A stretch of 42,668 bases of DNA, taken from the NCBI GenBank assembly GCA_029907105.1, contig JARYMM010000016.1, forward strand, positions 1 through 42,668, read 5' to 3'. How positions within the stretch are numbered: the stretch's first letter is position 1; the number at the start of each line of letters is the position of its first letter. A program made the position numbers and the translations under genes. The DNA is from Anaerolineae bacterium (GTDB lineage Bacteria; Chloroflexota; Anaerolineae; UBA3071). The notes under the pieces are model-generated. The model saw only the letters and a list, made by a program, of their open reading frames with translations, was not told where the DNA came from and did not search any database. This document shows positions 22,132 to 30,685 of the stretch, one piece after another.

Positions 22132-22791
22132 GTGATCAAAATCGCTGCCTCTATCCTGGCGGCTGATTTCGCCCGCCTGGGCGCCCAGGTCGCCGAAGCG
22201 GAAGCGGCGGGGGCCGATTGGATCCATGTGGACGTGATGGATGGCCACTTCGTGCCCAATATCACTATCGGGCCGCCGGTGGTGACCTGGGTGCGGCGCT
22301 GCACGTCATTGCCGCTGGATGCCCATCTGATGATCGAACGGCCGGAGCGCCATCTGGCCGCTTTTGCCGAAGCGGGCGTGAATCGCCTGACGGTGCACGT
22401 GGAGACCTGCCCACATCTGCACCGCACCGTGCAGCAAATCCGCTCACTGGGCATGCAGCCGGGCGTGACCATCAACCCGGCCACACCGCTGGCGGCGCTG
22501 GAGGAGATCCTGCCCTATGTGGACCTGGTGCTGCTGATGACGGTCAATCCCGGCTTCGGCGGCCAGGAGTTCATCCCGACCATGCTGGACAAGATCCGGC
22601 GCTTGCGGGATATGCTGGATGCCCTGGCTTCGTCGGCGGAGTTGGAGGTGGATGGCGGGATTGACACCGGGACTGCGCCGGCGGTGGTGGCCGCCGGGGC
22701 CACGGTATTGGTGACGGGCACGGCGCTGTTCGGGGCGGAGGACGGGATCGCCGCCGCCATCCGGCGGCTGCGGCGGGCGTGTGGAGAATGA
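22132..22791 (+). CDS. rpe: Ribulose-phosphate 3-epimerase
   Basis: 219 residues from GTG ([12 protein letters not shown]). Metal and catalytic residues are visible in [29 protein letters not shown] and E-V-D-G-G-I. The TIM-barrel enzyme interconverts ribulose 5-phosphate and xylulose 5-phosphate in the pentose phosphate pathway. The start is chosen by family N-terminus and GGAG. An intrinsic hairpin follows four bases after the stop. Confidence 0.96.
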   Translation: MIKIAASILAADFARLGAQVAEAEAAGADWIHVDVMDGHFVPNITIGPPVVTWVRRCTSLPLDAHLMIERPERHLAAFAEAGVNRLTVHVETCPHLHRTVQQIRSLGMQPGVTINPATPLAALEEILPYVDLVLLMTVNPGFGGQEFIPTMLDKIRRLRDMLDALASSAELEVDGGIDTGTAPAVVAAGATVLVTGTALFGAEDGIAAAIRRLRRACGE

Positions 22792-22794
22792 CAA

Positions 22795-22818
22795 TGCCCC
22801 TGGCCGCGACCAGGGGCA
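22795..22818 (+). terminator. Hairpin after rpe
   Basis: TGCCCCTGG (22795-22803), loop CCGCGA, CCAGGGGCA (22810-22818). A TTTT follows 14 bases later. Plausible terminator, strengthened by the three-way element that comes next. Confidence 0.6.
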
Positions 22819-22856
22819 ACGTCGGGGGTTTTAAAACACAGACCAGGGCCTTTCGG

Positions 22857-22955
22857 GACTCAGTAGATGGAAATTTGCTCTGAGGGGATTGTCAGATCCC
22901 CGGTTTTCGCCAGGACCTGGCGATCCTGGCGGAGCGATTTTCCGTCTACTGAGTC
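22857..22955. repeat. 99-bp three-way-junction element, copy A
   Basis: The ends are inverted repeats (GACTCAGTAGA at 22857-22867 and TCTACTGAGTC at 22945-22955), extended inwards with a few mismatches (GATGGAAATTTGCTC against GAGCGATTTTCC). Inside are two hairpins: GGGGAT-TGTCAG-ATCCCC and CGCCAGGA-CCTGGCGA-TCCTGGCG. A nearly identical copy in reverse orientation is at 30536-30634. It fills the space between rpe and the end of rpmB, three bases from the rpmB stop. Confidence 0.88.
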
Positions 22956-22958
22956 TGG

Positions 22959-23141
22959 CTAGCGGGTTTTGTGCAATGTCTTCAGGCACCTGGTGCACAG
23001 GGTCATGCGTTTCGCCTGGCCGTCTACGATCACGGTCACCCGTTGGATGTTGGGCATCCAGCGGCGGTTGGTCTTGACGTGCGAATGGCTCACGTTGTGT
23101 CCAAACTGTGCACTTTTGCCGCAGAGTTCGCATTTGGCCAT
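22959..23141 (-). CDS. rpmB: 50S ribosomal protein L28
   Basis: 60 residues from M-A-K-C-E-L-C-G-K-S. AAGGAG precedes the ATG. L28 markers are G-H-N-V-S-H-S-H-V-K-T-N-R-R-W, P-N-I-Q-R-V and L-C-T-R-C-L-K. Two CxxC pairs make this the zinc-binding (C+) form. The longer open frame upstream of this ATG is not part of the gene. Divergent from asp23, as in Gram-positive rpmB-asp23-fakA neighbourhoods. Confidence 0.97.
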   Translation of the reverse strand: MAKCELCGKSAQFGHNVSHSHVKTNRRWMPNIQRVTVIVDGQAKRMTLCTRCLKTLHKTR

Positions 23142-23229
23142 CTGAACACTCCTTCGGAACACCGGCTCACGTCCGGGTTGGTCGAATCTCAGGCGGAGGA
23201 ATGCGCTCCTCCCCCATGCAGCGAGGGCC

Positions 23230-23258
23230 ATCTTAGCACAGGCGGCTGATTTGCGCAA
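23230..23258 (-). promoter_or_regulatory. Sigma-70-type promoter for rpmB
   Basis: On the minus strand TTGCGC (23258-23253), a 17-base spacer, TAAGAT (23235-23230). It predicts a leader of about 80 bases, long enough for a ribosomal-protein control structure, although none is obvious. Confidence 0.7.
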
Positions 23259-23382
23259 ACTGCGCTGCCTGTTATCGAGGCTTTGGTCTGTCGGCCGGAG
23301 GGCAGAGGGTTTTGTGCTCTACTCTCTCTTGATAGTGATGTGTGGCCTTCTCCGGCGCTTTGAACGGCACCTGGGAGCGGAG

Positions 23383-23739
23383 ATGCTCATGACCGAACAG
23401 ACGACTTTGGGTAGAATCGAAATCTCACCGGCGGCCATTGCCACGATCGCCAGCGAGTCGGTGCTGGAATGCTATGGTGTGGTGGGCATGGCCAGCAAAA
23501 GCCTGATCGGTGGCCTGGCGCAGCTCCTGCGCCCCGAACGGGCGCGGCGCGGCGTGGAGGTGCGCGTGGATGGCGAGCGCATCATCGTGGACCTCTATGT
23601 GATCGTGGAGTACGGCACCCGCATCTCCGAGGTGGCCCACGGCATCATGAATCGCGTCAGATACCGCCTGGAGCAGGCTTTGGGGCTGCCCGCCGTGGAA
23701 GTGAACGTGCACGTGCAGGGGTTGCGCATCAGCGATTAA
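23383..23739 (+). CDS. Asp23/Gls24 (DUF322) family protein, first copy
   Basis: 118 residues. Family pattern: I-E-I-S-P-A-A-I-A-T-I-A-S-E-S, C-Y-G-V-V-G-M, then V-E-V-R-V-D-G-E-R-I-I-V-D-L-Y-V-I-V-E-Y-G, R-Y-R-L-E-Q-A and V-E-V-N-V-H-V-Q-G. B. subtilis YloU of this family sits directly before fakA (yloV), as here; envelope-stress and membrane roles have been proposed for relatives. ATG 23383 and 23389 are both possible; GGGAG suits 23383. Its stop codon TAA is the first three bases of the inverted repeat of the 234-bp element. A second family member is at 33963. Confidence 0.92.
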   Translation: MLMTEQTTLGRIEISPAAIATIASESVLECYGVVGMASKSLIGGLAQLLRPERARRGVEVRVDGERIIVDLYVIVEYGTRISEVAHGIMNRVRYRLEQALGLPAVEVNVHVQGLRISD

Positions 23740-23970
23740 TACTACAACCGTACTTGTCATGCTGAGCGGGTTTCAGGCGTCAAACTCCATTGCCCGGCCG
23801 ACTCCAGCGAAGCATCTCTTGCCTGCATGGTGACGCGAGAACCTGAGCGCAGTGAACGGCTGCTTCGCTGGCGGTGCGTGCACCACGGGGACAGGCGTGT
23901 AGACCCGCTCAGCCCTGGCCTGAACCTGTCGAAGGCATGACACATACCCCCCAATGCGGTTGTAGTATTA
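23737..23970. mobile_element. 234-bp element with perfect 14-bp terminal inverted repeats
   Basis: TAATACTACAACCG (23737-23750) and CGGTTGTAGTATTA (23957-23970) are exact inverted repeats. Inner inverted words GCTGAGCGGGT / ACCCGCTCAGC follow at both ends. The interior has no usable frame and includes common dispersed words (GCGAAGCATCT, CTGAGCGCAGTGAACGG, GAACCTGTCGAAGG). It resembles a MITE-like passive element. No obvious target duplication besides the TA dinucleotide at the tips. Confidence 0.75.
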
Positions 23971-24007
23971 AGGCAGCCTGTGGTTGATTGGAGGACGAGG
24001 GAAAGCC

Positions 24008-25732
24008 TTGGCAGCCTTCACTTTTCATAACCTGCCCACGGCAGACGATCATGGGCTTTTGACGGACAAGTATCCTCCGGGCAGCCCGGTGCTCAGCCTG
24101 GATGGGGAGGACTTCCGCGCCCTGTTCCGCGCCGGCTGCGCCTGGTTGGAGCGCGACCATCAGACCGTGAACGCCCTCAACGTGTTCCCGGTGCCCGATG
24201 GCGACACGGGCACGAACATGCTGCTGACCATGCAGTCGGCGCTTGAGGAAATCGGGGGGCTGCAGAGCAACCATGCCGGCGACGTGATAAAGGCGGCCGC
24301 ACACGGGGCCTTGATGGGGGCGCGGGGCAACTCGGGGGTTATCCTCTCGCAGATCTTCCGCGGCCTGGCCCGCCGCCTGGAGGGCGAAACGCTGGTGGAT
24401 GCGGCCGAGTTGGTGGCCGCTTTTCAGGCCGGATCCGAGACCGCCTACAGAGGTGTGGTGCGTCCTGTGGAAGGGACGATCCTGACGGTCATCCGGGAGG
24501 TGGCTGAGGCGTTGCCTGTCAAGGCCACGGACAACGACCTGCGCGCGCTCTTTGGCCACATCGTGCGTGTGGCGGCCTCGGCAGTGGAAAGAACGCCCAC
24601 CTTGCTGCCCGTGCTGGCAGAAGCGGGGGTGGTGGATGCCGGCGGCCAGGGGCTTTTCCTGATCCTGGAGGGGATGCATCGCTGTTTGCAGGGACTGGAG
24701 GTTTTTGTGACACCGACGGCGGCGGTGGAGATGATTGAACATGCCGAAGTGTTGGTTGGCGAATACGGCTACGACGTGCAGTGCGTTGTGCTGGGGATGG
24801 GCTTGGATGTGGAGCAGATGCGCCACGATATCGCCCAGATGGGCGATTCCGTGCTCGTGGTCGGCGATAGCCGTACGGTGAAAGTGCACGTGCACACCGA
24901 CAGGCCGGGCACTCCCCTCAACTACTGCGCCGCGCTGGGCCAGTTGGATCGCGTCATCGTCGAGAACATGCAGATGCAGTACGAGCGCTTCGTGGGCGAG
25001 GGGGGGCCGCGCATGGAGGGTGCTGTCGCTGCGCCGGCCCCTGTGCCGCCGGCAGCTCGGGTTTCAGTTCCCCTGGGGCCCATCGGCACGGTGGCCGTGA
25101 CGGTGGGCGAGGGGCTGGAGAGCGTCTTTCGCAGCCTGGGCGTACAGGCCATTGTCCCCGGCGGTCAGACGATGAACCCCAGCACGGAAGACCTGCTCAA
25201 GGCCATCGAACAGGTGGCGACGGACGAGGTTATCGTCCTGCCCAACAACAAGAACGTCATCCTTGCCGCTCAGCAGGCGCAGCAACTGTCGAGCAAGAAG
25301 GTGCGCGTGGTGCCCAGCAAGAGCATCCCTCAGGGCATCAGCGCGCTGCTGGCGCTGAACCAGCAGGCCGACCTGGAGACCAATGTCCAGATGATGGAGG
25401 CGGCGCTGAGCAGCGTGCAGACGGGTGAGGTCACCGTGGCCGTGCGCGATGTCAACCTGGGGCACATCCGGGTGGCGGCCGGCGATTTCATCGGTTTGCG
25501 GGATGACGAACTGACCGCGCGCGGCGACAACCCTGAGGCCGTGGTCTTCGCCCTGTTGGAGCAGATGGCGGCGGAGGATGCGGAGATCGTCACGCTGTAC
25601 CGTGGCGAGCCGGCTTCCACAGCGGAGGCCGAGGCTCTGGTGGCCGCATTGCGTGATCGTTATCCAGAGCAGGAGATCGAGCTGGTTGATGGCGGTCAGC
25701 CGTATTATCACTATATCCTTTCCGTGGAATAG
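24008..25732 (+). CDS. fakA: Fatty acid kinase catalytic subunit FakA (DAK2 / YloV)
   Basis: 574 residues. NVFPVPDGDTGTNMLLTM (residues about 58-75) with A-L-M-G-A-R-G-N-S-G-V-I-L-S-Q is the DAK2-type ATP-binding domain. The middle domain has G-V-V-D-A-G-G-Q-G and the C-terminal DegV-like domain P-N-N-K-N-V with V-P-S-K-S-I-P-Q-G. FakA phosphorylates a fatty acid presented by FakB to give acyl phosphate for phospholipid synthesis. TTG at 24008 is preferred (GGAGGACGAGG just upstream); a TTG at 23984 is possible. Two fakB-like genes follow directly, which supports the call. Confidence 0.93.
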   Translation: MAAFTFHNLPTADDHGLLTDKYPPGSPVLSLDGEDFRALFRAGCAWLERDHQTVNALNVFPVPDGDTGTNMLLTMQSALEEIGGLQSNHAGDVIKAAAHGALMGARGNSGVILSQIFRGLARRLEGETLVDAAELVAAFQAGSETAYRGVVRPVEGTILTVIREVAEALPVKATDNDLRALFGHIVRVAASAVERTPTLLPVLAEAGVVDAGGQGLFLILEGMHRCLQGLEVFVTPTAAVEMIEHAEVLVGEYGYDVQCVVLGMGLDVEQMRHDIAQMGDSVLVVGDSRTVKVHVHTDRPGTPLNYCAALGQLDRVIVENMQMQYERFVGEGGPRMEGAVAAPAPVPPAARVSVPLGPIGTVAVTVGEGLESVFRSLGVQAIVPGGQTMNPSTEDLLKAIEQVATDEVIVLPNNKNVILAAQQAQQLSSKKVRVVPSKSIPQGISALLALNQQADLETNVQMMEAALSSVQTGEVTVAVRDVNLGHIRVAAGDFIGLRDDELTARGDNPEAVVFALLEQMAAEDAEIVTLYRGEPASTAEAEALVAALRDRYPEQEIELVDGGQPYYHYILSVE

Positions 25733-25744
25733 GTGGAGGCAGCC

Positions 25745-26587
25745 TTGAGCCGGATCAGAATCGTGACCGATAGCAGCGCCCACCTGCGCCCTGGCGTTGC
25801 CGATCGCCTGGACATCGTCGTTGTCCCGCAGAACGTTCATCTCGACGGGGTCACCTATCGGGAGGGCGTTGACATCACGTCCAAGGAGTTCCTGCAGAAG
25901 ATGGCGGCGACGACGAAGATGCCCACGCTGTCGCCGCCGTCGGTGGCGACGATAGCTGAGCTGTATCGGCGGTTACACCGCCAGACCGATCAGATCATCT
26001 CTTTGCACGTGTCCGGTCATCTCAGCGCCACGTGCCAGAATGCGCGGGCCGCTGCACAGACCCTGTTGGGCCGTTGCAACATCCAGGTGATTGACACGCT
26101 GTCCATCTCCCTGGGCCAGGGCATGCTCGTGGAGCGAGCGGCCGAGGCGGCGGCCAGTGGGGCGCATATGGATGAGATCGTGCGCCTCATCCGGGGCATG
26201 ATCCCTCACGTGTACATGGTCTTTCTCGTGGATGCTCTGGAATACCTGGAGCGAGAGAAGCGCATCCGCCCGTCGCAGGCGGTGTTGGGGGCCATGCTGG
26301 GCATCAAACCGCTGCTGACCCTGGAGGACGGCCATCTCCTGCCCATGGAGAAGGTGCGCACGCGTGCCCTGGGCGTGGAGAAGCTGCTGGAGTTCATCTC
26401 CGAGTTCGTGGAGATCGAGCAACTGGTGATCCTGCAGAGCAGCTTCAGCGAGGACACAGCTCTGCTCCTGGAGGGTCTGGAGCTCCTCTATCCCGAGTGG
26501 GACATTCCCGTGTTCACCTATACGCCATCTCTGGCCGTACATGTCGGCAGCAACGCCCTGGGCGTGGCCATCCAGGAGAAGGTGTAG
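25745..26587 (+). CDS. DegV family fatty acid-binding protein (FakB-like), first copy
   Basis: 280 residues from TTG after GGTGGAGG. The start I-R-I-V-T-D-S-S-A-H-L and S-G-H-L-S-A-T-C-Q-N-A-R match the DegV pattern (T-D-S-x-x-D/H and S-x-x-L-S-G-T-x-x-x-A). R-I-R-P-S-Q-A-V-L-G-A-M-L-G-I-K-P-L-L is the conserved hydrophobic core. DegV/FakB proteins hold a fatty acid for phosphorylation by FakA. The canonical G after S-x-x-L-S is A here. Twelve bases after fakA. Confidence 0.9.
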   Translation: MSRIRIVTDSSAHLRPGVADRLDIVVVPQNVHLDGVTYREGVDITSKEFLQKMAATTKMPTLSPPSVATIAELYRRLHRQTDQIISLHVSGHLSATCQNARAAAQTLLGRCNIQVIDTLSISLGQGMLVERAAEAAASGAHMDEIVRLIRGMIPHVYMVFLVDALEYLEREKRIRPSQAVLGAMLGIKPLLTLEDGHLLPMEKVRTRALGVEKLLEFISEFVEIEQLVILQSSFSEDTALLLEGLELLYPEWDIPVFTYTPSLAVHVGSNALGVAIQEKV

Positions 26588-26594
26588 CGCTGTC

Positions 26595-27434
26595 ATGTCT
26601 GCTGACGTGCAGATCATCACCGATAGCACGACCGATATCCCTCCCGATCTGGCCCAACGGCTGGGGATCACCGTCATCCCCTGCCTGGTGCGTTTCGGAG
26701 AGAAGTTCTACCGTGACGGCGTGGACCTGACCCGTGAGGCATTCTATGCCCTCCTGCGCAAGGGCCCCGTGGCTACATCGCAACCGCCGATAGGCGTGTT
26801 CGAGCAGGTCTACCACCAGGCAGCGGAGCGGGGCCGGGAGATCATTTCTATTCATGCCGCGGGCCGGTTGAGCGGCATCTATAACGCGGCCTGCGCTGCA
26901 GCGCGCAATTTGCCGCAGGCCATTGTGGAGGTGATTGACAGCCGTTCGGCCTCCTTGGGGGCTGGCCTGTTGGCTGTGGCAGCAGCGGAAGCGGCCCAGA
27001 GAGGGGAATCGCTGGCCACCATCGCCGCCCAGGTACAGGAGATGGCCGGGCGGGTGCGCGTATTGGCCGTGCTGGACACGCTGGACTATATACGCCGCGG
27101 CGGCCGCGTGGCCTGGGCGTTGGCCATGATCGGCTCGCTGTTGTCCATCAAGCCCCTGGTGATGCTCAAGGAAGGGCAGGTGGACCTGTTGGAGCGGCCG
27201 CGCACGCTGTCTGCTGCCCTGCGCCGCCTGGTGGAAAGGGTCCGCGAGTTAGGCCCCCTGGAACAGATGTGGGTTTTGCACACGCAGGCGCCGGAAGCGG
27301 CGGCTCGCCTGGCGGACATGCTGGCCGCTCTCTTCCCCCGCGAGCGGATGGTCATCGCCGAGGCTGGCGTGACCATCGCTGCCCATGCCGGGCCGGGCGC
27401 TGTCGGTGTGGCCTGTTTGGTGACCAATCCATGA
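26595..27434 (+). CDS. DegV family fatty acid-binding protein (FakB-like), second copy
   Basis: 279 residues. V-Q-I-I-T-D-S-T-T-D-I-P-P, then T-S-Q-P-P-I-G-V-F-E and S-I-H-A-A-G-R-L-S-G-I-Y-N-A-A are closer to the canonical FakB pattern than the first copy. L-L-S-I-K-P-L-V-M-L-K-E-G and A-H-A-G-P-G-A-V-G complete it. Two FakB proteins with different pockets usually bind different acyl chains (for instance saturated and unsaturated in S. aureus). The start is seven bases after the first copy; the stop overlaps the recG start (ATGA). Confidence 0.92.
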   Translation: MSADVQIITDSTTDIPPDLAQRLGITVIPCLVRFGEKFYRDGVDLTREAFYALLRKGPVATSQPPIGVFEQVYHQAAERGREIISIHAAGRLSGIYNAACAAARNLPQAIVEVIDSRSASLGAGLLAVAAAEAAQRGESLATIAAQVQEMAGRVRVLAVLDTLDYIRRGGRVAWALAMIGSLLSIKPLVMLKEGQVDLLERPRTLSAALRRLVERVRELGPLEQMWVLHTQAPEAAARLADMLAALFPRERMVIAEAGVTIAAHAGPGAVGVACLVTNP

Positions 27435-29917
27435 CCGCAGTCTTCGAACGTTTACAGAAAGTCCTGGATCTGGAGCGACGCCAGGGCTATCGCAATCGGG
27501 CCGTCACCAGCGGCGGCCTGGCGGCTTTTGCCGCCCACTGGCAAGAGGAAGCCCTGGCCGCTGTGGCCGATGCGCAGCAGGCCGCGCTGGTGCGGGAGAT
27601 CGCCTCCTCGCTCAACAGCTATGCGGCGATCGAGGACCGCCCCGGCCGTCAGCGCCTCATCGAGGATATCCTGGCCAGGGTGAAGCAGATCACCTCGCCG
27701 TTGGCCGAAGCGGCGCCGGCGACGGAGCTGCCCGCACCACCGCCATCGCTCCCGTTGGAGCAACCCTCTGCCGAAGAGGCGGAACCTTCCCGTGCCCCCC
27801 GGCGGCCGGCGCGGCGACTCGCCGCCTTGCCGCCTTCTCAGCCGGAGGCCACCGGGTTGGATGCCCCGGTAACTCGCCTGCCCAACGTGGGCCTGGCCAA
27901 CGCCAGGAGGCTGGAGCGGTTGGGCGTGCGCACGGTGGGCGATCTCCTGTACCTTTTCCCCCGCCGCTACGACGACTACAGCAGGCTGAAAACCATTGAC
28001 CGCCTGGAGTATGGCGAAGAGGCCACCATCATCGGCAACATCTGGGACATCCAGAGCCGTCAGGCCCATCGGCGTAACATCACCATTGTCAATGCCGTGG
28101 TAGGCGACGCCACCGGCACCATCCAGGTGACCTGGTTCAATCCCTACATCACCCGCCAGTTGCGCCCAGGGCGCACCGTGGTGCTCAGCGGCAAGGTGGA
28201 TGAGCATCTGGGGCGGCTGGTGATGGTTTCGCCGGCCTGGGAACCGTTGGACAAGGAGTTGATCCACACGGGACGGCTGGTGCCGGTCTACCCGCTGACC
28301 GAAGGGCTCAGCGCTCGCCAGTTGCGGCGGCTGATGAAGCAGGCCGTGGATGCCTGGTCCAAACGGCTACACGATTACCTGCCCGAGGCCGTGCGCGAGC
28401 GGGCCGGTTTGCTCGCCCTGGGCAAGGCCATCGAGCAGATTCATTTCCCCGACAGCCATGAGTTGCTGGAAGTGGCGCGGCGGCGCCTGGCCTTCGACGA
28501 GTTCTTCCTCATCCAGATGGGAACGCTGCAGCAGCGCCAGGCCTGGCGCAGCCAGCCGGGACGGGCTCTGGAGGTGAACGCGGCGTGCCTGGAGACGTAC
28601 AAGGCGGCCCTGCCTTTCCGCTTGACGGCAGCCCAGGAGCGCGCTCTTTCCGACATCCTGGCCGATCTGGCCCGGCCGCAGCCGATGAATCGCCTTCTTC
28701 AGGGCGATGTAGGCTCGGGCAAGACGGCGGTGGCCGCTGCAGCCATGTGGGTGGTGGTGAACAACGGCGCACAGGCGGCGATCATGGCCCCCACGGAGAT
28801 CCTGGCCGAGCAGCATTACCTCAACCTCTCGGCCCTGTTCGCTGATCTGCCCCATCCGCGGCGGCAGGGGCCCCTGCGCCTGGCCCTGCTCATCGGCAGC
28901 CTGAGACCTCAGGAAAAAGAGGCCACACAGGCCGCCATCGCCGCCGGCGAAGTGGACATCGCCATCGGCACCCATGCCCTGATCCAGGAAGTGGTCAACT
29001 TCCATGACCTGGCCTTCGTGGTCATTGACGAGCAGCATCGCTTTGGTGTGCGGCAGCGGGCGGCGCTGCGGCAGAAGGGCTACCATCCCCATCTGCTGGT
29101 GATGAGCGCCACGCCTATCCCTCGTTCGCTGGCCTTGACCATTTACGGCGACCTGGACCTCTCGGTGATTGACGAGCTCCCGCCAGGCCGCCAGCCGGTC
29201 AAGACTTACTGGCTGCGGCCGACGGAACGGGAGCGCGCCTATAGCTTCCTGCGTCGCCAGGTGAAGGAAGGGCGGCAGGCTTTCATCATCTGCCCGCTGG
29301 TGGAGGAGTCGGAAGTGCTGGATGCCAAAGCCGCCGTGGAGGAGCATCAGCGCTTGCAGCAGGAGGTCTTCCCTGACCTGCGCCTGGGGCTGTTGCACGG
29401 GCGTCTGAAGGGGGAGGAGAAAGAGGCGGTGATGCGGGCCTTCCGCGAGCGTGAGTTGGACATCCTGGTGTCCACCTCTGTGGTGGAAGTGGGCATTGAC
29501 GTGCCCAACGCCACGGTGATGCTGGTGGAGGGGGCGGAACGCTTCGGCCTGGCGCAGTTGCATCAATTTCGCGGCCGCGTGGGGCGGGGCGAGCAGCCCT
29601 CGTACTGTCTGCTGGTTTCCCAGGTCGGGGAGGGGGAGGCCGCCGAGCGGTTGCAGGCGTTGGTCGATTCGCAGGACGGCTTCGTGCTGGCCGAGAAAGA
29701 CCTGGAGCTGCGCGGGCCGGGAGACTTCTTCGGCACCCGGCAGAGCGGCCTGCCGGAGTTGCGCATGGCCCAACTGAGCGACCTGCGCACGCTGGAACTG
29801 GCGCGGGCGGAGGCGCAGAAGCTCTTTGCCGAAGATCCCGAGTTGAAGCAGCCGGAGCACCGCTTGCTGGCGCGGCAGGTGGCCCGCTTCTGGCGCGGCC
29901 AAAGCGATCTCAGCTAA
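27431..29917 (+). CDS. recG: ATP-dependent DNA helicase RecG
   Basis: 828 residues. An N-terminal extension of about 130 residues with a Pro/Ala-rich linker precedes the wedge (OB) domain, whose helix-hairpin-like start is L-P-N-V-G-L-A-N-A-R-R-L-E-R-L-G-V. Helicase motifs are Q-G-D-V-G-S-G-K-T-A-V (Walker A, residues about 422-432), D-E-Q-H-R-F-G (motif II), S-A-T-P-I-P-R-S, and Q-F-R-G-R-V-G-R-G. The C-terminal F-G-T-R-Q-S-G-L-P-E is RecG-specific. It remodels stalled replication forks. The N-terminal extension is longer than in E. coli RecG (693 residues). Translationally coupled to the degV gene. Confidence 0.97.
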   Translation: MTAVFERLQKVLDLERRQGYRNRAVTSGGLAAFAAHWQEEALAAVADAQQAALVREIASSLNSYAAIEDRPGRQRLIEDILARVKQITSPLAEAAPATELPAPPPSLPLEQPSAEEAEPSRAPRRPARRLAALPPSQPEATGLDAPVTRLPNVGLANARRLERLGVRTVGDLLYLFPRRYDDYSRLKTIDRLEYGEEATIIGNIWDIQSRQAHRRNITIVNAVVGDATGTIQVTWFNPYITRQLRPGRTVVLSGKVDEHLGRLVMVSPAWEPLDKELIHTGRLVPVYPLTEGLSARQLRRLMKQAVDAWSKRLHDYLPEAVRERAGLLALGKAIEQIHFPDSHELLEVARRRLAFDEFFLIQMGTLQQRQAWRSQPGRALEVNAACLETYKAALPFRLTAAQERALSDILADLARPQPMNRLLQGDVGSGKTAVAAAAMWVVVNNGAQAAIMAPTEILAEQHYLNLSALFADLPHPRRQGPLRLALLIGSLRPQEKEATQAAIAAGEVDIAIGTHALIQEVVNFHDLAFVVIDEQHRFGVRQRAALRQKGYHPHLLVMSATPIPRSLALTIYGDLDLSVIDELPPGRQPVKTYWLRPTERERAYSFLRRQVKEGRQAFIICPLVEESEVLDAKAAVEEHQRLQQEVFPDLRLGLLHGRLKGEEKEAVMRAFRERELDILVSTSVVEVGIDVPNATVMLVEGAERFGLAQLHQFRGRVGRGEQPSYCLLVSQVGEGEAAERLQALVDSQDGFVLAEKDLELRGPGDFFGTRQSGLPELRMAQLSDLRTLELARAEAQKLFAEDPELKQPEHRLLARQVARFWRGQSDLS

Positions 29918-29920
29918 TCG

Positions 29921-29948
29921 GGATTTTGAACTTTGAGATTGGGAGTTC
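29921..29948. repeat. Heptanucleotide array H7
   Basis: Units GATTTTG, AACTTTG, AGATTGG, GAGTTCC. It begins three bases after the recG stop codon and ends before the coaD start. Confidence 0.6.
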
Positions 29949-29951
29949 CTC

Positions 29952-30479
29952 GTGACCATTGCAGTTTACCCTGGCACTTTCGATCCGGTGCACTACGGCC
30001 ACATAGACATCGCCAGACGGGCGGCTGCGCTCTTTGGCGAGCTGGTCGTGGCGGTCTACGACCGCCCTTCCAAGCAGATCCTTTTCCCCACGGCGGAACG
30101 GGTGGCCATGTGTCGGGAGGCCTTCGCTGATCTGCCCAACGTGCGGGTCAGCGCCTATCGTGGCCTGACGGTGGATTTCGCCCGCCAGGTCGGCGCTCAG
30201 CTCATCGTGCGCGGCCTGCGTGCCCTTTCCGACTTCGAGTTTGAGTTTCACATGGCGCTGATGAACAAAAAGCTGGCCCCGGACATCGAGTTCGTCTGTC
30301 TGATGACCAGCCTGGAGTACGCCTATCTCAGCGCCACGACGCTGAAGGAGATTGCCTTTCTGGGAGGTGACATCTGCTCACTGGCACCGGCTCACGTGCA
30401 GGCGGCCCTGCGCCGCCGCTTTGAGAGCGCCAGCGATGCCGAGGTACCGCTGCTGTCCATGAGTACCATGCGTGATTGA
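29952..30479 (+). CDS. coaD: Phosphopantetheine adenylyltransferase
   Basis: 175 residues from GTG. Y-P-G-T-F-D-P-V-H-Y-G-H-I-D-I carries the T/HxGH nucleotidyltransferase motif; R-G-L-R-A-L-S-D-F-E-F-E and Y-L-S-A-T-T-L-K-E-I-A-F-L-G-G-D complete the CoaD pattern (the usual I-S-S-T-x-x-K/R-E reads L-S-A-T-T-L-K-E). The enzyme makes dephospho-CoA. Length normal for the family. No strong ribosome site is seen (GGGAG about 9 bases before the GTG lies in the heptanucleotide array). Confidence 0.96.
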   Translation: MTIAVYPGTFDPVHYGHIDIARRAAALFGELVVAVYDRPSKQILFPTAERVAMCREAFADLPNVRVSAYRGLTVDFARQVGAQLIVRGLRALSDFEFEFHMALMNKKLAPDIEFVCLMTSLEYAYLSATTLKEIAFLGGDICSLAPAHVQAALRRRFESASDAEVPLLSMSTMRD

Positions 30480-30535
30480 CATAGCTGCGTGGTCAGGTGG
30501 TCGTGTGTATGGCTGGGGAGACTACGCGACGAATA

Positions 30536-30634
30536 GACTCAGTAGATGGAAAATCGCTCCGCCAGGATCGTCAGATCCTGGCGAAACCCGGGGATCTGAC
30601 AATCCCCTCAGAGCAAATTTCCATCCACTGAGAC
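30536..30634. repeat. 99-bp three-way-junction element, copy B (inverted)
   Basis: GACTCAGTAGATGG at the left and CCATCCACTGAGAC at the right frame two hairpins, CGCCAGGAT-CGTCAG-ATCCTGGCG and GGGGAT-CTGACA-ATCCCC. The sequence equals the reverse complement of copy A (22857-22955) with only a handful of differences. The flanks repeat AGACTACGCG on both sides (near 30520 and 30632), which could be a target duplication. Confidence 0.88.
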
Positions 30635-30685
30635 TACGCGGCTACGCGGCGAACAGACGACGCGGCCACAAAGGAGGGCGATTCG

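Noticed and set aside
22831-23133. Minus-strand open frame of 100 residues across the 99-bp element
   Set aside because: It overlaps rpmB in another frame and reads through the hairpins; no ribosome site and no family.
23740-23956. Small protein inside the 234-bp element
   Set aside because: Possible frames are short, have no ribosome site, and consist of dispersed-repeat words.
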